A DNA stretch of 64,000 bases from Dehalococcoidales bacterium. Lineage in GTDB: Bacteria; Chloroflexota; Dehalococcoidia; Dehalococcoidales; UBA2162. The translations under genes were made by a program, and so were the position numbers. How positions within the stretch are numbered: the first letter of the stretch is position 1; each line of letters begins with the position of its first letter. The notes beneath the pieces are model-generated. The model saw only the letters and a program-made list of their open reading frames with translations, did no database searches and had not been told where the DNA came from. Of the stretch, positions 7,274 to 17,445 are shown piece after piece. The stretch is taken from NCBI GenBank assembly GCA_016932435.1, contig JAFGCW010000048.1, forward strand, positions 47,217-111,216, read 5' to 3'.

Positions 7274-8944
7274 TTACATACTCTCAGGCGCCGTCATTCC
7301 CATCAGGTGAAGAGTTTTCGCCAGCACTATCTTTGCCGCTTCCACCAGCTTCAGCCTTGCCTTTGTCAGTGCTTCATCATCCGAAATAACCCTGCACTGC
7401 TTGTAGAAACTGTGAAAAACAGTGGCAAGGTCCTGGGCATAGTAAGTTAAATGATGCGGTTCCAGATTCCTGGCTGCCATCTCTATTAGTTCCGGTAGCT
7501 GGATCAGCTTACGGATAAGTGTCAGTTCAGGTTCAGTCGTTACCAGTGAAACATCGCCATCTAAATAATCTATACCTTTTTCCTCAGCCAGGCGCAGTAT
7601 GCTGGCAATACGGGCATGGGCATACTGGACATAGTACACAGGATTTTCGGTAGATTCCTTCTTGGCTAATTCAAGATCGAAGTCCATCTGGCTGTTCGCC
7701 GAACGTGCCAGGAAGAAAAAGCGGCAGGCATCCGTGCCTACTTCCTCTATAATCTCTCTCAAGGTGATAATGTCACCGCTTCGCTTAGAAATCCGTACCA
7801 GTTCGCCGCCGCGTTTCAAGGTAACTAACTGGTGAATGATTATCTCAAGTTTTTCAGGATCGCCTCCCAGTGCGTCTACGGCAGCCTTTAGCCTCTGCAC
7901 ATGCCCTTGATGGTCAGCTCCCCAGATGTCGATCACCCTATCGAATTTCCGCTCGATAAACTTGTTATAGTGATAAGCGATATCCGTAGCGAAATATGTA
8001 GGAGCACCGTTACTCCGTATAACGACATTATCTTTGTCTTCGCCAAGTGCGGTCGACTCAAACCAGACCGCACCTTCTTTCCGGACGATGTAACCTTTCT
8101 TATCAAGCATATCCATTACTTTATCGAACTGGCCGTTATCGTAAAGACTTTTCTCGGTAAACCACACATCGAAATCAACCCGCAGCATTTGAAGCTCTTC
8201 CTTTATCTGAGCCATTATCTTTTCAAGTCCTATTTTTCCTACCTTTACGATAGCTTCTTCTTGAGGAACTTTCAGGAATTTATCACCTTCTTCATCGGCG
8301 ATTACTTTAGCGAGTTCAACCATATATGCCCCGACATACCCATCAACCGGGATTTCGACATCTTTCCCGTAGTGCTGCAGGTATCTGGAAAACAGGGTTC
8401 GGTTGAATAATTCCATCTGCGTGCCGGCGTCGTTAAAATAATACTCTCTCTCAACCTCATAACCAGCAGCTGCAAGCACACTGGAAAGGGCACAGCCGAG
8501 AATCGCACCTCTGCCATGGCCTGCATGAAGAGGTCCGGTAGGATTTATGCTGACAAACTCTACCTGGACACGGGTGCCATTGCCGATATCGATGTTACCG
8601 AATCTTTCACCGGCAGCAAGTATCTCATCTACCTGTGATGAAAGCCACTTATCGCTCAGGGTAAAATTAATGAAACCCGGCGGAGCAACCACAAGGCTTT
8701 TTATCTCATCACCAGGATTGATAAAAGAGATGATACCTTCAGCAATATCCATAGGCCTGGACTTGGCCGGTTTTGCCAGCCTCAGCGAAAGACCTGAAGC
8801 ATAGTCCCCATGTTCGGCTTTCTGAGGACGTTCCAGGTAAACTTCCGGTAAATCTATCGAAGGCAGCTTTTCTGCTTTGATAGCTTCCTCAGCCGCCTTT
8901 TCCAGTTTTTCCGCCAGACCTTTTTTAACTTCAAGAATCCCCGT
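7274..8944 (-). CDS. argS: Arginine--tRNA ligase with a non-canonical start codon
   Basis: Class I synthetase charging tRNA-Arg. Visible are HAGH in [13 protein letters not shown], a variant KMSKS loop (ISKRSGD), the WGADHQGH segment and the C-terminal anticodon-binding DALR domain. The first ATG (8752) would remove the whole N-terminal Add-1 tRNA-binding domain. The frame continues upstream for 62-64 codons with clear ArgS sequence ([14 protein letters not shown]) to an in-frame TGA at 8948-8950, and contains no ATG, GTG or TTG. A GGAGG (8954-8958, minus strand) lies 9 bases before ACG (8944) and 15 before ATT (8938). I use 8944 (556 residues); 8938 is the alternative. Confidence 0.92.
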   Translation of the reverse strand, partial: TGILEVKKGLAEKLEKAAEEAIKAEKLPSIDLPEVYLERPQKAEHGDYASGLSLRLAKPAKSRPMDIAEGIISFINPGDEIKSLVVAPPGFINFTLSDKWLSSQVDEILAAGERFGNIDIGNGTRVQVEFVSINPTGPLHAGHGRGAILGCALSSVLAAAGYEVEREYYFNDAGTQMELFNRTLFSRYLQHYGKDVEIPVDGYVGAYMVELAKVIADEEGDKFLKVPQEEAIVKVGKIGLEKIMAQIKEELQMLRVDFDVWFTEKSLYDNGQFDKVMDMLDKKGYIVRKEGAVWFESTALGEDKDNVVIRSNGAPTYFATDIAYHYNKFIERKFDRVIDIWGADHQGHVQRLKAAVDALGGDPEKLEIIIHQLVTLKRGGELVRISKRSGDIITLREIIEEVGTDACRFFFLARSANSQMDFDLELAKKESTENPVYYVQYAHARIASILRLAEEKGIDYLDGDVSLVTTEPELTLIRKLIQLPELIEMAARNLEPHHLTYYAQDLATVFHSFYKQCRVISDDEALTKARLKLVEAAKIVLAKTLHLMGMTAPESM

Positions 8945-9068
8945 TTTTCAGTTCCTCCGGTGGTATTTCAGATTATTGATAGCCTCTCAAATTATATCAT
9001 AGAACAGATTCAAGAAGTTAATAGCTAGGTAGTATTCGGAGACTATCGTCTATACCCGAAACGGGGAC

Positions 9069-9845
9069 CTACTTTATTCCATAAACGATTTTACTCCCTC
9101 CGACCATATGATCGAGTCGCAAGGCAATCGGGATATGAACGTGTTCCAACGTGTCTACCACTCCCAGCTCTTTCAAGCCCCAGGTCTCCAGCTCTTTGAA
9201 CATTAACTCCATGTCACCATAGAATTGTTTATTGTATAGATCCTGAAAAGCGAACACTCCCCCGTCTTTGAGTACTCTCAACGCCTCCTTCATTAAATCC
9301 GTCCTGTTCTTGTTCAATACTTTAACCGCGTGAAAAACATAATTACTGATCACAAGATCAAACTCACCGTCCTCAAACGGAAGGTTTTCCGCGCCTCCCG
9401 TTTGAAAACTGACTCTATCGGCCACGCCTTCTATATCTGCATTTTTGTTACACACATCTCTGGAATATGTCCAGAGATTTCCCCAGAGGTCGACTCCTGT
9501 CACACTGGCCGAAGGAAATCTACGGGTAATAGCTATGGCAAGTCTTCCGCTTCCAGTTCCAATATCCAAGGCTTTGCCGGTACCGTCCCACGATACAGTG
9601 TCTAGCAAGGTGTTACAAATATTCTTCTGTATCTCACTATCATTTTTCATCAATAACCAGTAAGCATAGACAATGTATACAAAAAATAATCCTGATAATA
9701 CCGCTGTGATAATGAAAAAAATCCTTAACCAGCCGATACTTATAACCACGGAGAGTACGCAGGATATACATAATACTATGAAAGATACTATCAACATTTT
9801 CCTCGGTACCCAATTACCATAGTCAGGTTTAACAATATCTGACAC
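9069..9845 (-). CDS. Membrane-anchored class I SAM-dependent methyltransferase
   Basis: A 258-residue protein with two N-terminal transmembrane helices (about residues 16-37 and 40-65) followed by a Rossmann methyltransferase domain. Motif I is ALDIGTGSGRLAIA (about 92-105), the acidic loop is GVDLWGN, and motif IV is FDLVISNYVFHAV. The membrane anchor suggests a lipid, quinone-like or membrane-protein substrate; nothing in the sequence says which. GTG start with an excellent AAAGGAGGT ribosome site. It stands between argS and recG on the same strand with about 130 bases on either side. Confidence 0.85.
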   Translation of the reverse strand: MSDIVKPDYGNWVPRKMLIVSFIVLCISCVLSVVISIGWLRIFFIITAVLSGLFFVYIVYAYWLLMKNDSEIQKNICNTLLDTVSWDGTGKALDIGTGSGRLAIAITRRFPSASVTGVDLWGNLWTYSRDVCNKNADIEGVADRVSFQTGGAENLPFEDGEFDLVISNYVFHAVKVLNKNRTDLMKEALRVLKDGGVFAFQDLYNKQFYGDMELMFKELETWGLKELGVVDTLEHVHIPIALRLDHMVGGSKIVYGIK

Positions 9846-9977
9846 TTCTTACCTCCTTTACTGTACAAACATAACCTAACGACGGATTATATCACCGTTG
9901 ATAAATATACTGTCAACATGAGAATCATTTATTAAGGAAGTACTGATAAGTAAATGTCGGTTTATACCTAGTTGAGA

Positions 9978-12437
9978 TTAACTCAGATCCCCGGTATCAG
10001 TCGCCCAGACCTTGTTCATTTCCTTGACCAGGAGCTTATGATCAGGGCTTTCAAGGTTTTTATCTTTCTCGAACAGTATTATCGCTTCGCTTCGAGCTAC
10101 CTCCAGCAGACCGACATCCGATATCTTCGCCATGCGCAGGTCGGGCATACCACTCTGGCGGGTACCGTAGAATTCACCGGGACCACGCAACTTCAGGTCT
10201 TCTTCAGCCAGCTTGAACCCATCCTGGACATTTTCGATTATGTCTAGCCGATCACGGGCAATCTCCGATGGATTCTCAGCCAGCAGGATGCAGTAACTCT
10301 GTTCGGTGCCTCGCCCCACTCTCCCGCGAAACTGGTGAAGCTGTGACAACCCGAACCTGTCGGCGCTCTCAACCATCATCACCGTAGCGTTAGGAACGTC
10401 TATTCCCACCTCGACCACCGGAGTTGCTACCAGGATATCGTATTCGCCAGAATAAAACTCCCGCATTACCTTCTCTTTTTCCGTTGCCGAAACCCGACCG
10501 TGCAGTAATCCCAGTTTTAGCTCCGGAAACACTTCATTAGAAAGGCGTTCGTACTCGATGGTCGCCGCCCTAGCCTGTACTGCTTCGGATTCTTCGATTA
10601 GCGGACAGATGATGAATGCCTGGTTACCGGCAGCAACCTGCTTTCGAATAAAGGCGTAAGCACTCGCCCGTTGTCCGGGTTTCAGCCATTTTGTCTTGAT
10701 TGTCTGCCTGCCCGGCGGAAGCTCGTCGATCAATGAAAGATCGAGATCCCCGTACATTGTTAATGCCAGTGTCCTCGGAATGGGTGTCGCCGTCATAACC
10801 GATATATGAGGATTAAAGCCTTTCTGCCTGAGAGCAGATCGTTGTTCAACACCGAAACGATGCTGTTCGTCTATTACGGCATATCCAAGTTTATGAAACT
10901 CTACTTCCTGCTGGATCAGAGCATGGGTACCAATCACGATATCAGCGCTGCCGTCCCGTATTTTCTTCTGTAACTCTCTCTTCCTGGCTGCCTTTATGGA
11001 TCCCATCAATAAAGAAACGGTCACCGGGCGGTCCAGTATTCCGGAAAACGTCCTTAAATGGTCTTCTTCCGAATCGAGATTACCCTGGTTTGAGAGTAAA
11101 TTGCATATAGTTGAAAAGTGCTGTTCGGCGAGGATCTCGGTAGGAGCCATAAGCGCCCCCTGGAAACCATTTGCAGTTGTCATCAGCAGAGCCGCGGTAG
11201 CTACTACCGTTTTACCACTTCCGACATCACCCTGTAACAGGCGGGACATTGCCCGTGGTTCCTTAAGGTCGGCCAGAATTTCCTTGAGTGATTTATCCTG
11301 GGCGCCTGTTAATTCGAAAGGTAAGGATGCCAGGAACGAATCGAGTACCGTTCTATCGGTCTTGATTGGATTCGCCGGTTGTCCTTCCTGCCATTCACGT
11401 TTTTTCTTCAATACTCCAAGTTGAAGCAGGAATAACTCGTCGAAGGCTATTCGTACTCTCGCCCTGTCTTTTAATATCTCGTCATCGGGGAAATGCGCCT
11501 GGCTGACGGCGACAGGAAGCGGTAGAAGTTTCTGTCTTTCCCTTATCTCATCCGGCAGGAAATCCTCCACCTGCCATGCCCAGCGGTCGATCACCTCTTT
11601 CATCAGCTTCCTGACCTGGCGTGGGCGAAGTCCCTGGGTGAGTGAATAAATCGGCACGAGCCGGCCTACGTGGATCATTTCCTTGTCTTCAACGAATTCC
11701 CATTCAGGCGACTGAAACACATGCCGACCCTGGAACAGGCTGACTTTACCACTGATAACTATCCTGGAATTAGTGGTCAGTTTCTTTGCCAGATACGGAT
11801 TATTAAACCATATAACTCTGACATTCCCTGTATCATCTCCGACTGTGGCTTCGGTACTTTTCCTCCCCCCGGGTCTGGTCTCCCTGGCCTCCCAGACATT
11901 AGCGATAATGGTCTCTTCATTGCCCTCGGTAAGTTCTGAGATCGACTTTGTATTGCTGTAATCAAGGTGCCGGTGTGGGAAAAAATAAAGCAGGTCTCTG
12001 ATCGTCCTCAATCCCATCTTGTTGAATCGTGTTGCCAGAGTGGAACTTATCCCCTTGACTATGGTGATTGGAGAATCGATCGATTGTGTTCCTGTTGTTT
12101 TTTTTACTTTTGATTTTATAACAGGTTTAGGAGTACTGACGGAAGCAGATTCGGAATTCCTACTGCCTCTTTCTCCTTCTTCTTTCTCTGAAAGAAACAA
12201 AAAAATGTTTTCAATAAGAACCTTACGCTTTTCTCTGGAAAGAGATGAATAACCTGCTTCTTCAAGACGGAGTGTCTTAAAGCGTCTCAAGGTCTTCGGA
12301 GAAGATATTGATTCCGCCGCCTTACCTGCCCAGTTACGCAGAAATTTATCGAGGCCGCCGATTACTGCCGAGTCTTCGTAGCCCTTGCTACTCTCAAGTT
12401 CGAGAATCTTACGTAGCGACTCAGCATCTACAGACAA
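9978..12437 (-). CDS. recG: ATP-dependent DNA helicase RecG
   Basis: Branched-DNA translocase that remodels stalled replication forks. The 819 residues carry an N-terminal extension of about 125 residues, longer than in E. coli. Then come the wedge OB-fold domain (around 170-260), Walker A GDVGSGKT at 403-410, the DEQH box in AVIDEQHRFG, motif III TATPIPRTLALT, and the helicase C domain with LLHGRVSATEKE and GRVGRGTEQS. Start is TTG at 12437 with GGAGG seven bases upstream. It is upstream neighbour-linked to the DegV/FakA pair and rpmB, an arrangement also common in Firmicutes. Confidence 0.97.
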   Translation of the reverse strand: MSVDAESLRKILELESSKGYEDSAVIGGLDKFLRNWAGKAAESISSPKTLRRFKTLRLEEAGYSSLSREKRKVLIENIFLFLSEKEEGERGSRNSESASVSTPKPVIKSKVKKTTGTQSIDSPITIVKGISSTLATRFNKMGLRTIRDLLYFFPHRHLDYSNTKSISELTEGNEETIIANVWEARETRPGGRKSTEATVGDDTGNVRVIWFNNPYLAKKLTTNSRIVISGKVSLFQGRHVFQSPEWEFVEDKEMIHVGRLVPIYSLTQGLRPRQVRKLMKEVIDRWAWQVEDFLPDEIRERQKLLPLPVAVSQAHFPDDEILKDRARVRIAFDELFLLQLGVLKKKREWQEGQPANPIKTDRTVLDSFLASLPFELTGAQDKSLKEILADLKEPRAMSRLLQGDVGSGKTVVATAALLMTTANGFQGALMAPTEILAEQHFSTICNLLSNQGNLDSEEDHLRTFSGILDRPVTVSLLMGSIKAARKRELQKKIRDGSADIVIGTHALIQQEVEFHKLGYAVIDEQHRFGVEQRSALRQKGFNPHISVMTATPIPRTLALTMYGDLDLSLIDELPPGRQTIKTKWLKPGQRASAYAFIRKQVAAGNQAFIICPLIEESEAVQARAATIEYERLSNEVFPELKLGLLHGRVSATEKEKVMREFYSGEYDILVATPVVEVGIDVPNATVMMVESADRFGLSQLHQFRGRVGRGTEQSYCILLAENPSEIARDRLDIIENVQDGFKLAEEDLKLRGPGEFYGTRQSGMPDLRMAKISDVGLLEVARSEAIILFEKDKNLESPDHKLLVKEMNKVWATDTGDLS

Positions 12438-12506
12438 GATGATTCCTCCGAGATATATACCTGCATGAATACTAAAACCGGCAAAACCACTGTCTCAGGT
12501 ATATTT

Positions 12507-13349
12507 CTATTTTTCGGCCTCGAGTACCGTCACCGCGATAGCACCCGGTCCACCATGCACACCAAGAACAGGGCTGACAGTCGAACGATAAATATGCTTA
12601 TCCGGTGCCAGTGGTTTCACTCTGGCTGCCAGCTTATCGGCTTCATCTTGGGTAGTAGTGTGTTCAACAGCCAGTGCATCGATTTTATGGAAGCTATCGA
12701 CATGATTATAAAGGTAGTCCATACCGGCAGCTAAAGAGCGTTTTCTTGCCAGAGGAGCCATTTCACCCTCTTTCACCGTCAATATCTGTTTGATAGACAG
12801 TACCGATCCCATGAGTTCTTTTGCTTTGCCGATACGCCCGCCTTTCGCCAGGTATGTGAGAGTATCAAAATATACGACGAAGTGAGAACGATTGATAGCA
12901 CTTTTGACAAACTTGACCAAGTCATCCAAAGCAGCGCCTTCTTTAGCTTTCCTGGCTGCGGTGATAACTATCAATCCCAGTCCCATCGCTACCGTTTCTG
13001 AGTCTATTACCTCGATACGCCCCTTCTTTTTCATCATTTCCTTAGCACCAATTGCCGACTGGTATGTCCCGCTAAGTTTACTTGAAGCATTGATCACAAG
13101 TATTTCTTCCGATTCTCCTAGTAATTCATCGTAGACATCTGCAAAAGCCTTGGGAGTAGGCTGAGTCGTGGTAGGCCATACATCCCCGTTTATCAGCCGC
13201 GAGTAGAACTCATCTGTACTGATTGTTACCCTGTCCAGGTATTGATCATGACCGAATAGAACGGTCAGAGGGACAACAGTAACGCTAAGTTCTTTAGCAA
13301 GATCACTGGTTATATCGGATAAACTATCGGTAATAATCTTTACGGTCAT
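12507..13349 (-). CDS. DegV family fatty-acid-binding protein (FakB-like)
   Basis: A 280-residue EDD-fold protein. The start KIITDSLSDI, SSKLSGTYQSA, DTLTYLAKGGRIGKAK and GVHGGPGAIAV are DegV hallmarks. FakB proteins hold a free fatty acid while FakA phosphorylates its carboxyl group, feeding exogenous acyl chains into phospholipid. The neighbour immediately upstream on the same strand is a FakA-like kinase (12-base gap), which supports this role. GGAGG ribosome site before the ATG. Confidence 0.9.
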   Translation of the reverse strand: MTVKIITDSLSDITSDLAKELSVTVVPLTVLFGHDQYLDRVTISTDEFYSRLINGDVWPTTTQPTPKAFADVYDELLGESEEILVINASSKLSGTYQSAIGAKEMMKKKGRIEVIDSETVAMGLGLIVITAARKAKEGAALDDLVKFVKSAINRSHFVVYFDTLTYLAKGGRIGKAKELMGSVLSIKQILTVKEGEMAPLARKRSLAAGMDYLYNHVDSFHKIDALAVEHTTTQDEADKLAARVKPLAPDKHIYRSTVSPVLGVHGGPGAIAVTVLEAEK

Positions 13350-13361
13350 ATAATCCTCCGT

Positions 13362-14996
13362 TTATTCAATGGAGACAATGTAATCATAATAGGGCTGACC
13401 GCCCTTTACTACCTCAACCTGAAGTTGAGGGTACTGTTCACGTATGCTTTCGCTGACTTGCGATGCCTCATCGGAGCTCGCATCAGCACCGTAGTATACT
13501 GTTACTATCTCATTCTGATTCATATCCAATTTTGCAAGCATCTTGTCGAGTATATCGATGGTGTTCTTACCCGCTGCCAGTAATTCACCATCGAGTAGCC
13601 CTATTGCCTGCTTCTTTTTAATACTCAGTCCATCCAGTTGCGCTGCCCGGACAGCCCTTGTGATTTCAATAGTCTTAACCATCGACGTCGCTTCTTTCAT
13701 CAGATCGGCATTTGTGGAAAAATCAGCTTCATAATCAAAAGCCAGCAACGCCGCTACACCCTGTGGTATGGTTTGAGTGGGAATCACCTCGATTGATTTA
13801 TTACTTAGTGTCTTCACCTGTTCGGCAGTGAGTATAATGTTCTTGTTATTGGGAAGAATTATCACTTTATCTGAGGCTATTGCATTGACAGCTTGCAGAA
13901 TATCCTTTGTACTTGGATTCATTGTCTGACCGCCGGGCACTATTGCCGTAGTACCCAGGCTGGCGAATACTTCGGCAAGACCATCACCGGATACGACTGC
14001 AATGGTTGCCGTATCAACTTCAACGGCGCGAGATTTCTGCACCTCAAGAAAGTCATGGTACTGTTCATCCATATTCCTTATGGAAACCTGGTGCAACGTC
14101 CCGAGTGATGTAGCATACTTGATGATTTTTCCGGGATCCAGTGTATGAACATGTACCCTGGTGGTATTTTCATCTCCTACGACGATCAGTGATTCACCCT
14201 CTTTTTTTAAACGGTCTCTTATCTTGTCGGGATTAAAACCTTCACCTTTCAGCATAAATTCGGTACAATACCCGAACGGAACTTCATCTACCTGGCTTAT
14301 TTGGGGCATTCTTACAGGCATAGGAATGCTGCTGGCAATCATCTGTGGCTTACGAAACTGCATCTGCTCCGCTTCACCTCTCAGGTAGCGTAAAGCTCCT
14401 TCGAGGATGGTGTACAATCCTTGTCCACCGGCATCTACAACTCCTGCGTCTTTTAGAACCGGGAGTAGCGTAGGAGTATTCGCAACGGATTCACCGGCAC
14501 CTTCAACAATCGCCTCCATTACCGAAATCGGGTCGGTTTTTCCTTCATCCACGCACTTCTGACCGGCCTGTGCAGCCTCTCTAACAACAGTAAGGATTGT
14601 TCCTTCTACCGGATTCGATATCCCTTTATACGCTACATCAGCCGCTTTCTGTAGTGCAATAGCGACATCTTCACCGTTTATTGTCTTCTTGTCAACCACG
14701 CCTTCAGCCATCCCTCGCCATATCTGGGAAAGGATAACCCCACTGTTACCCCTTGCTCCCATTAGTGCACCCTGAGCTACTGCTTTTGCCGCATCTGAAA
14801 CACTTGAATTATTATGCATAAAAGCTTCATCAACGCCGGAACGCATTGTCAGGAGCATATTAGTACCCGTATCGCCATCGGGCACAGGGAAAACATTCAG
14901 AGCGTCCACGTCAGATGAACTCTTCTCCAGCCAGGATGTAGCGGTAGAAAGCATTTCCCGAAATTCCCTGCCGTTTATCGTATCTACCTGTTTCAT
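13362..14996 (-). CDS. DAK2-domain fatty acid kinase (FakA-like)
   Basis: A 544-residue protein with an N-terminal DhaL/DAK2 kinase domain (about 10-205). Nucleotide- and Mg-binding motifs FPVPDGDTGTNM, GARGNSGVILSQIW and VVDAGGQGL are present. A middle and C-terminal DegV-like domain follows. FakA phosphorylates FakB-bound fatty acids to acyl phosphates. AAGGAAGGT lies before the ATG. It is divergent from rpmB, as in many Gram-positive genomes where rpmB, an Asp23-family gene and fakA cluster; the Asp23 gene is missing here. Confidence 0.9.
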   Translation of the reverse strand: MKQVDTINGREFREMLSTATSWLEKSSSDVDALNVFPVPDGDTGTNMLLTMRSGVDEAFMHNNSSVSDAAKAVAQGALMGARGNSGVILSQIWRGMAEGVVDKKTINGEDVAIALQKAADVAYKGISNPVEGTILTVVREAAQAGQKCVDEGKTDPISVMEAIVEGAGESVANTPTLLPVLKDAGVVDAGGQGLYTILEGALRYLRGEAEQMQFRKPQMIASSIPMPVRMPQISQVDEVPFGYCTEFMLKGEGFNPDKIRDRLKKEGESLIVVGDENTTRVHVHTLDPGKIIKYATSLGTLHQVSIRNMDEQYHDFLEVQKSRAVEVDTATIAVVSGDGLAEVFASLGTTAIVPGGQTMNPSTKDILQAVNAIASDKVIILPNNKNIILTAEQVKTLSNKSIEVIPTQTIPQGVAALLAFDYEADFSTNADLMKEATSMVKTIEITRAVRAAQLDGLSIKKKQAIGLLDGELLAAGKNTIDILDKMLAKLDMNQNEIVTVYYGADASSDEASQVSESIREQYPQLQVEVVKGGQPYYDYIVSIE

Positions 14997-15140
14997 ATAC
15001 TACCTTCCTTATCGATAGTCTTCCGGTCTTTCTCGGAGTATATCGATTCACGCCTTCACTTCTTGCCAACTCCAATTCACTATGATAGTATGTTAGAAGC
15101 ATATTACCTAATTTTTAATCTAACGGTCAAGGGGAATAAA

Positions 15141-15350
15141 TTGAAGTGTGAAATTTGCGGTAAAACGCCACAATTCGGTCATAATGTAAGTCATTCGAAG
15201 CGACATACCAACCGTAAATGGATACCGAATATCCATCCGGCAACAGTAAACGTAGATGGGAAGCAAACTCGAATGAACCTGTGTACCCGGTGCCTGCGCA
15301 CTCTGAATAAACCACCCAGGAAACAGAAACAGGAAATTAGCCAGAGTTAA
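15141..15350 (+). CDS. rpmB: Large ribosomal subunit protein bL28, TTG start
   Basis: A 69-residue L28. KCEICGKTPQFGHNVSHSKRHTNRKW and the second cysteine pair in NLCTRCLRT show the zinc-binding form (two C-x-x-C pairs). The start is TTG at 15141, with AAGGGG six bases upstream. The longer frame back to an ATG at 15063 adds 26 residues unlike L28 and is not used. The possible promoter TTGCCA with TAGTAT about 17 bp later lies in the 144-base divergent region shared with the FakA gene. Confidence 0.95.
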   Translation: MKCEICGKTPQFGHNVSHSKRHTNRKWIPNIHPATVNVDGKQTRMNLCTRCLRTLNKPPRKQKQEISQS

Positions 15351-15369
15351 GTTCGAACTCCTACAGGGA

Positions 15370-15410
15370 AAACAGCCTTGCATCACTGAACAAGGCTGTT
15401 TCTTATTTTC
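15370..15410 (+). terminator. Terminator of rpmB embedded in the 3' end of rpe
   Basis: An 11-bp perfect stem, AAACAGCCTTG (15370-15380) with CAAGGCTGTTT (15391-15401), encloses a 10-base loop and is followed by CTTATTTTC. The stop codon of rpe (15383-15385 on the minus strand) lies inside the loop, so one arm is rpe coding sequence. In the minus direction the stem is followed by TTTCCC and may serve rpe as well. Confidence 0.75.
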
Positions 15411-16063
15411 TGTATAGCATCTTTAATAGGTTGGTTCGAACTGAAAACAGCCGCACCGGCTACCAGCACATCCGCACCGGCTTTCACCACCTTTGGCGCT
15501 ATGTTAACATTTATCCCCCCGTCAACCTCCAGCTCCGTATTCAGTCGTTTTTCATCCAGTTTTTTACGCATTGCGGTAATTTTTTCGAGTGTACTCTCTA
15601 TGAACGCCTGTCCCCCAAAACCGGGATTTACCGTCATTATGAGCACCAGGTCCAGATATGAGAGAATATCATCGAGTCTACTTATGGATGTACCCGGGTT
15701 TACCGAAGCGCCAGCTTTGACACCGGCTTCCTTGATAGCCTGAATAGTACGGTGAATGTGAGGACATGCTTCCACGTGGACGGTCAAAATATCCGCCCCC
15801 GCATTCGCAAACTGCCTGATATAATCAGGGGGTCTTTCGATCATAAGATGTACGTCCAATGGTAGATCGGTATGGGGACGTATCGCTTTTACGATCGCCG
15901 GACCGAGGGTGATGTTGGGCACAAAATGCCCATCCATAACATCGACGTGGATGTAATCAGCTCCTGCTTCAGTTGCCGCGGCTACCTGCTCTCCCAGCCG
16001 GGCAAAATCCGCCGATAAGATTGATGGAGCGATTTTTACATATTTCTCAGTTTTCTCAGTCAC
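15383..16063 (-). CDS. rpe: Ribulose-phosphate 3-epimerase
   Basis: Interconverts ribulose 5-phosphate and xylulose 5-phosphate in the pentose phosphate pathway. TIM barrel of 226 residues with [10 protein letters not shown], the metal-binding [29 protein letters not shown] and EVDGGIN motifs complete. It overlaps the end of argH by 8 bases and is the last gene of the minus-strand arginine run, although it has no direct part in arginine synthesis. Confidence 0.96.
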   Translation of the reverse strand: MTEKTEKYVKIAPSILSADFARLGEQVAAATEAGADYIHVDVMDGHFVPNITLGPAIVKAIRPHTDLPLDVHLMIERPPDYIRQFANAGADILTVHVEACPHIHRTIQAIKEAGVKAGASVNPGTSISRLDDILSYLDLVLIMTVNPGFGGQAFIESTLEKITAMRKKLDEKRLNTELEVDGGINVNIAPKVVKAGADVLVAGAAVFSSNQPIKDAIQKIRNSLVQ

Positions 16064-17435
16064 CGGAACCTCCGACCAACTCTTTTGCTTTCTTCAGGGC
16101 TTTTTCTACCTGTGACGGCGCGGTGCCGCCGGGATTATCCCGCGCTGCAAGAGACATCTCTACGGAAATAGATGTGACATCGTCCTCAAATAGCGGTGAA
16201 TACTCTTTGTATTCGTTGATACTGAGTTCATCCAGATTCTTGTTCTCCTGAACCGCATAAGCGACCAGCCTCGCTACCACACCGTGCGCATCACGGAAAG
16301 CAGCACCTTTTTTCACAAGGTAGTCCGCAAGGTCCGTTGCCAGTATGTATCCCTCGCCGGCAGCTATTCCCATCTTATCCGCATTGATCTTTATGGTACT
16401 TATCATTCCCGTAAACACTTCAAGGCTTGATAGCAGCGTATCCACGCAGTCAAAGAAACCTTCTTTATCTTCCTGCATATCACTGTTATAAGAAAGAGGT
16501 AGACCTTTCATTATAGTCAACAGCGACATCAATCTGCCATATACGCGACCGGTCTTGCCGCGTACCAGTTCGGCAATATCTGGATTCTTCTTCTGAGGCA
16601 TTATACTGCTTCCGGTAACATAAGCATCATCGATTTCTATAAACCCGAACTCACTCGATGACCAGAGAATCACCTCCTCTGCCAGTCGTGAGAGATGCAT
16701 CATACATATACTGGCTGCTGATTCATACTCGATGATATAATCACGGTCAGACACTGCATCCATACTGTTCATGCTTATCCGGCTGAAACCGAGTTCCTCC
16801 GCCACGAATTCCCGGTCGATATCATACGCTACTCCCGCAACAGCTCCGCTGCCAAGAGGAAGGACATCCACCCGGTCAAGGCAATCGGTAAACCGCTCTG
16901 CATCTCGCTGTAACATTTCGAAATACGCCAGGAGGTGATGCGCCAGAAGAACCGGCTGTGCTCTCTGGACATGAGTATAACCAGGCATTGCTACCGTCTT
17001 GTTTGCTTCGGCTACGTCAAGCAGCGCTCTCTGAAGCAGTTTGATATTCAGGACCGTCTTGTTAACAGCGTCTTTGGTAAACAGCCGTGTATCCAATGCT
17101 ATCTGGTCATTTCGCGAGCGAGCGGTATGGAGTTTTCTACCGGCTGCACCGACTTTTTCGATTAATCGCGATTCTATATTCATATGGACGTCTTCAAGTT
17201 CGGGATCGAATTTGAATTCACCACTCTCGATTTCCCTGGCTACAGACTCCAGCCCTTTGACGATAATAGTTGTTTCTCGTTCGGTAATTATCCCCTGTTT
17301 TCCGAGCATACGGGCATGGGCAATACTACCCTGTATATCATAAGGGTAAAGTCGCCAGTCTATAAAAATCGACGCGGAATACCTGGCCGCGACTTTATCA
17401 GGTTCTTTCTGAAATCGTTCCCGTATGTTACTCAT
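16056..17435 (-). CDS. argH: Argininosuccinate lyase
   Basis: Last step of arginine synthesis, splitting argininosuccinate into arginine and fumarate. The 459 residues carry HTARSRNDQ, GYTHVQRAQP, and the flexible catalytic loop GSSIMPQKKNPD with its serine. The gene follows argG by 10 bases and overlaps rpe by 8, indicating one transcript. Confidence 0.97.
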   Translation of the reverse strand: MSNIRERFQKEPDKVAARYSASIFIDWRLYPYDIQGSIAHARMLGKQGIITERETTIIVKGLESVAREIESGEFKFDPELEDVHMNIESRLIEKVGAAGRKLHTARSRNDQIALDTRLFTKDAVNKTVLNIKLLQRALLDVAEANKTVAMPGYTHVQRAQPVLLAHHLLAYFEMLQRDAERFTDCLDRVDVLPLGSGAVAGVAYDIDREFVAEELGFSRISMNSMDAVSDRDYIIEYESAASICMMHLSRLAEEVILWSSSEFGFIEIDDAYVTGSSIMPQKKNPDIAELVRGKTGRVYGRLMSLLTIMKGLPLSYNSDMQEDKEGFFDCVDTLLSSLEVFTGMISTIKINADKMGIAAGEGYILATDLADYLVKKGAAFRDAHGVVARLVAYAVQENKNLDELSINEYKEYSPLFEDDVTSISVEMSLAARDNPGGTAPSQVEKALKKAKELVGGSGD

Positions 17436-17445
17436 AGTATTCTCT

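Noticed and set aside
8945..9068. T-box or other riboswitch upstream of argS, metG, trpS or ilvC
   Set aside because: The upstream gaps are short and lack the T-box core AGGGTGGNACC or any long conserved leader.
15063..15140. N-terminal extension of rpmB from ATG 15063
   Set aside because: The 26 extra residues do not resemble L28, and a TTG with a good ribosome site fits the family start.
15350..15440. GTTCGAACTCC and GTTCGAACTG as possible tRNA T-arm sequences
   Set aside because: No acceptor stem, D-arm or anticodon arm can be built around them; one copy lies in rpe.
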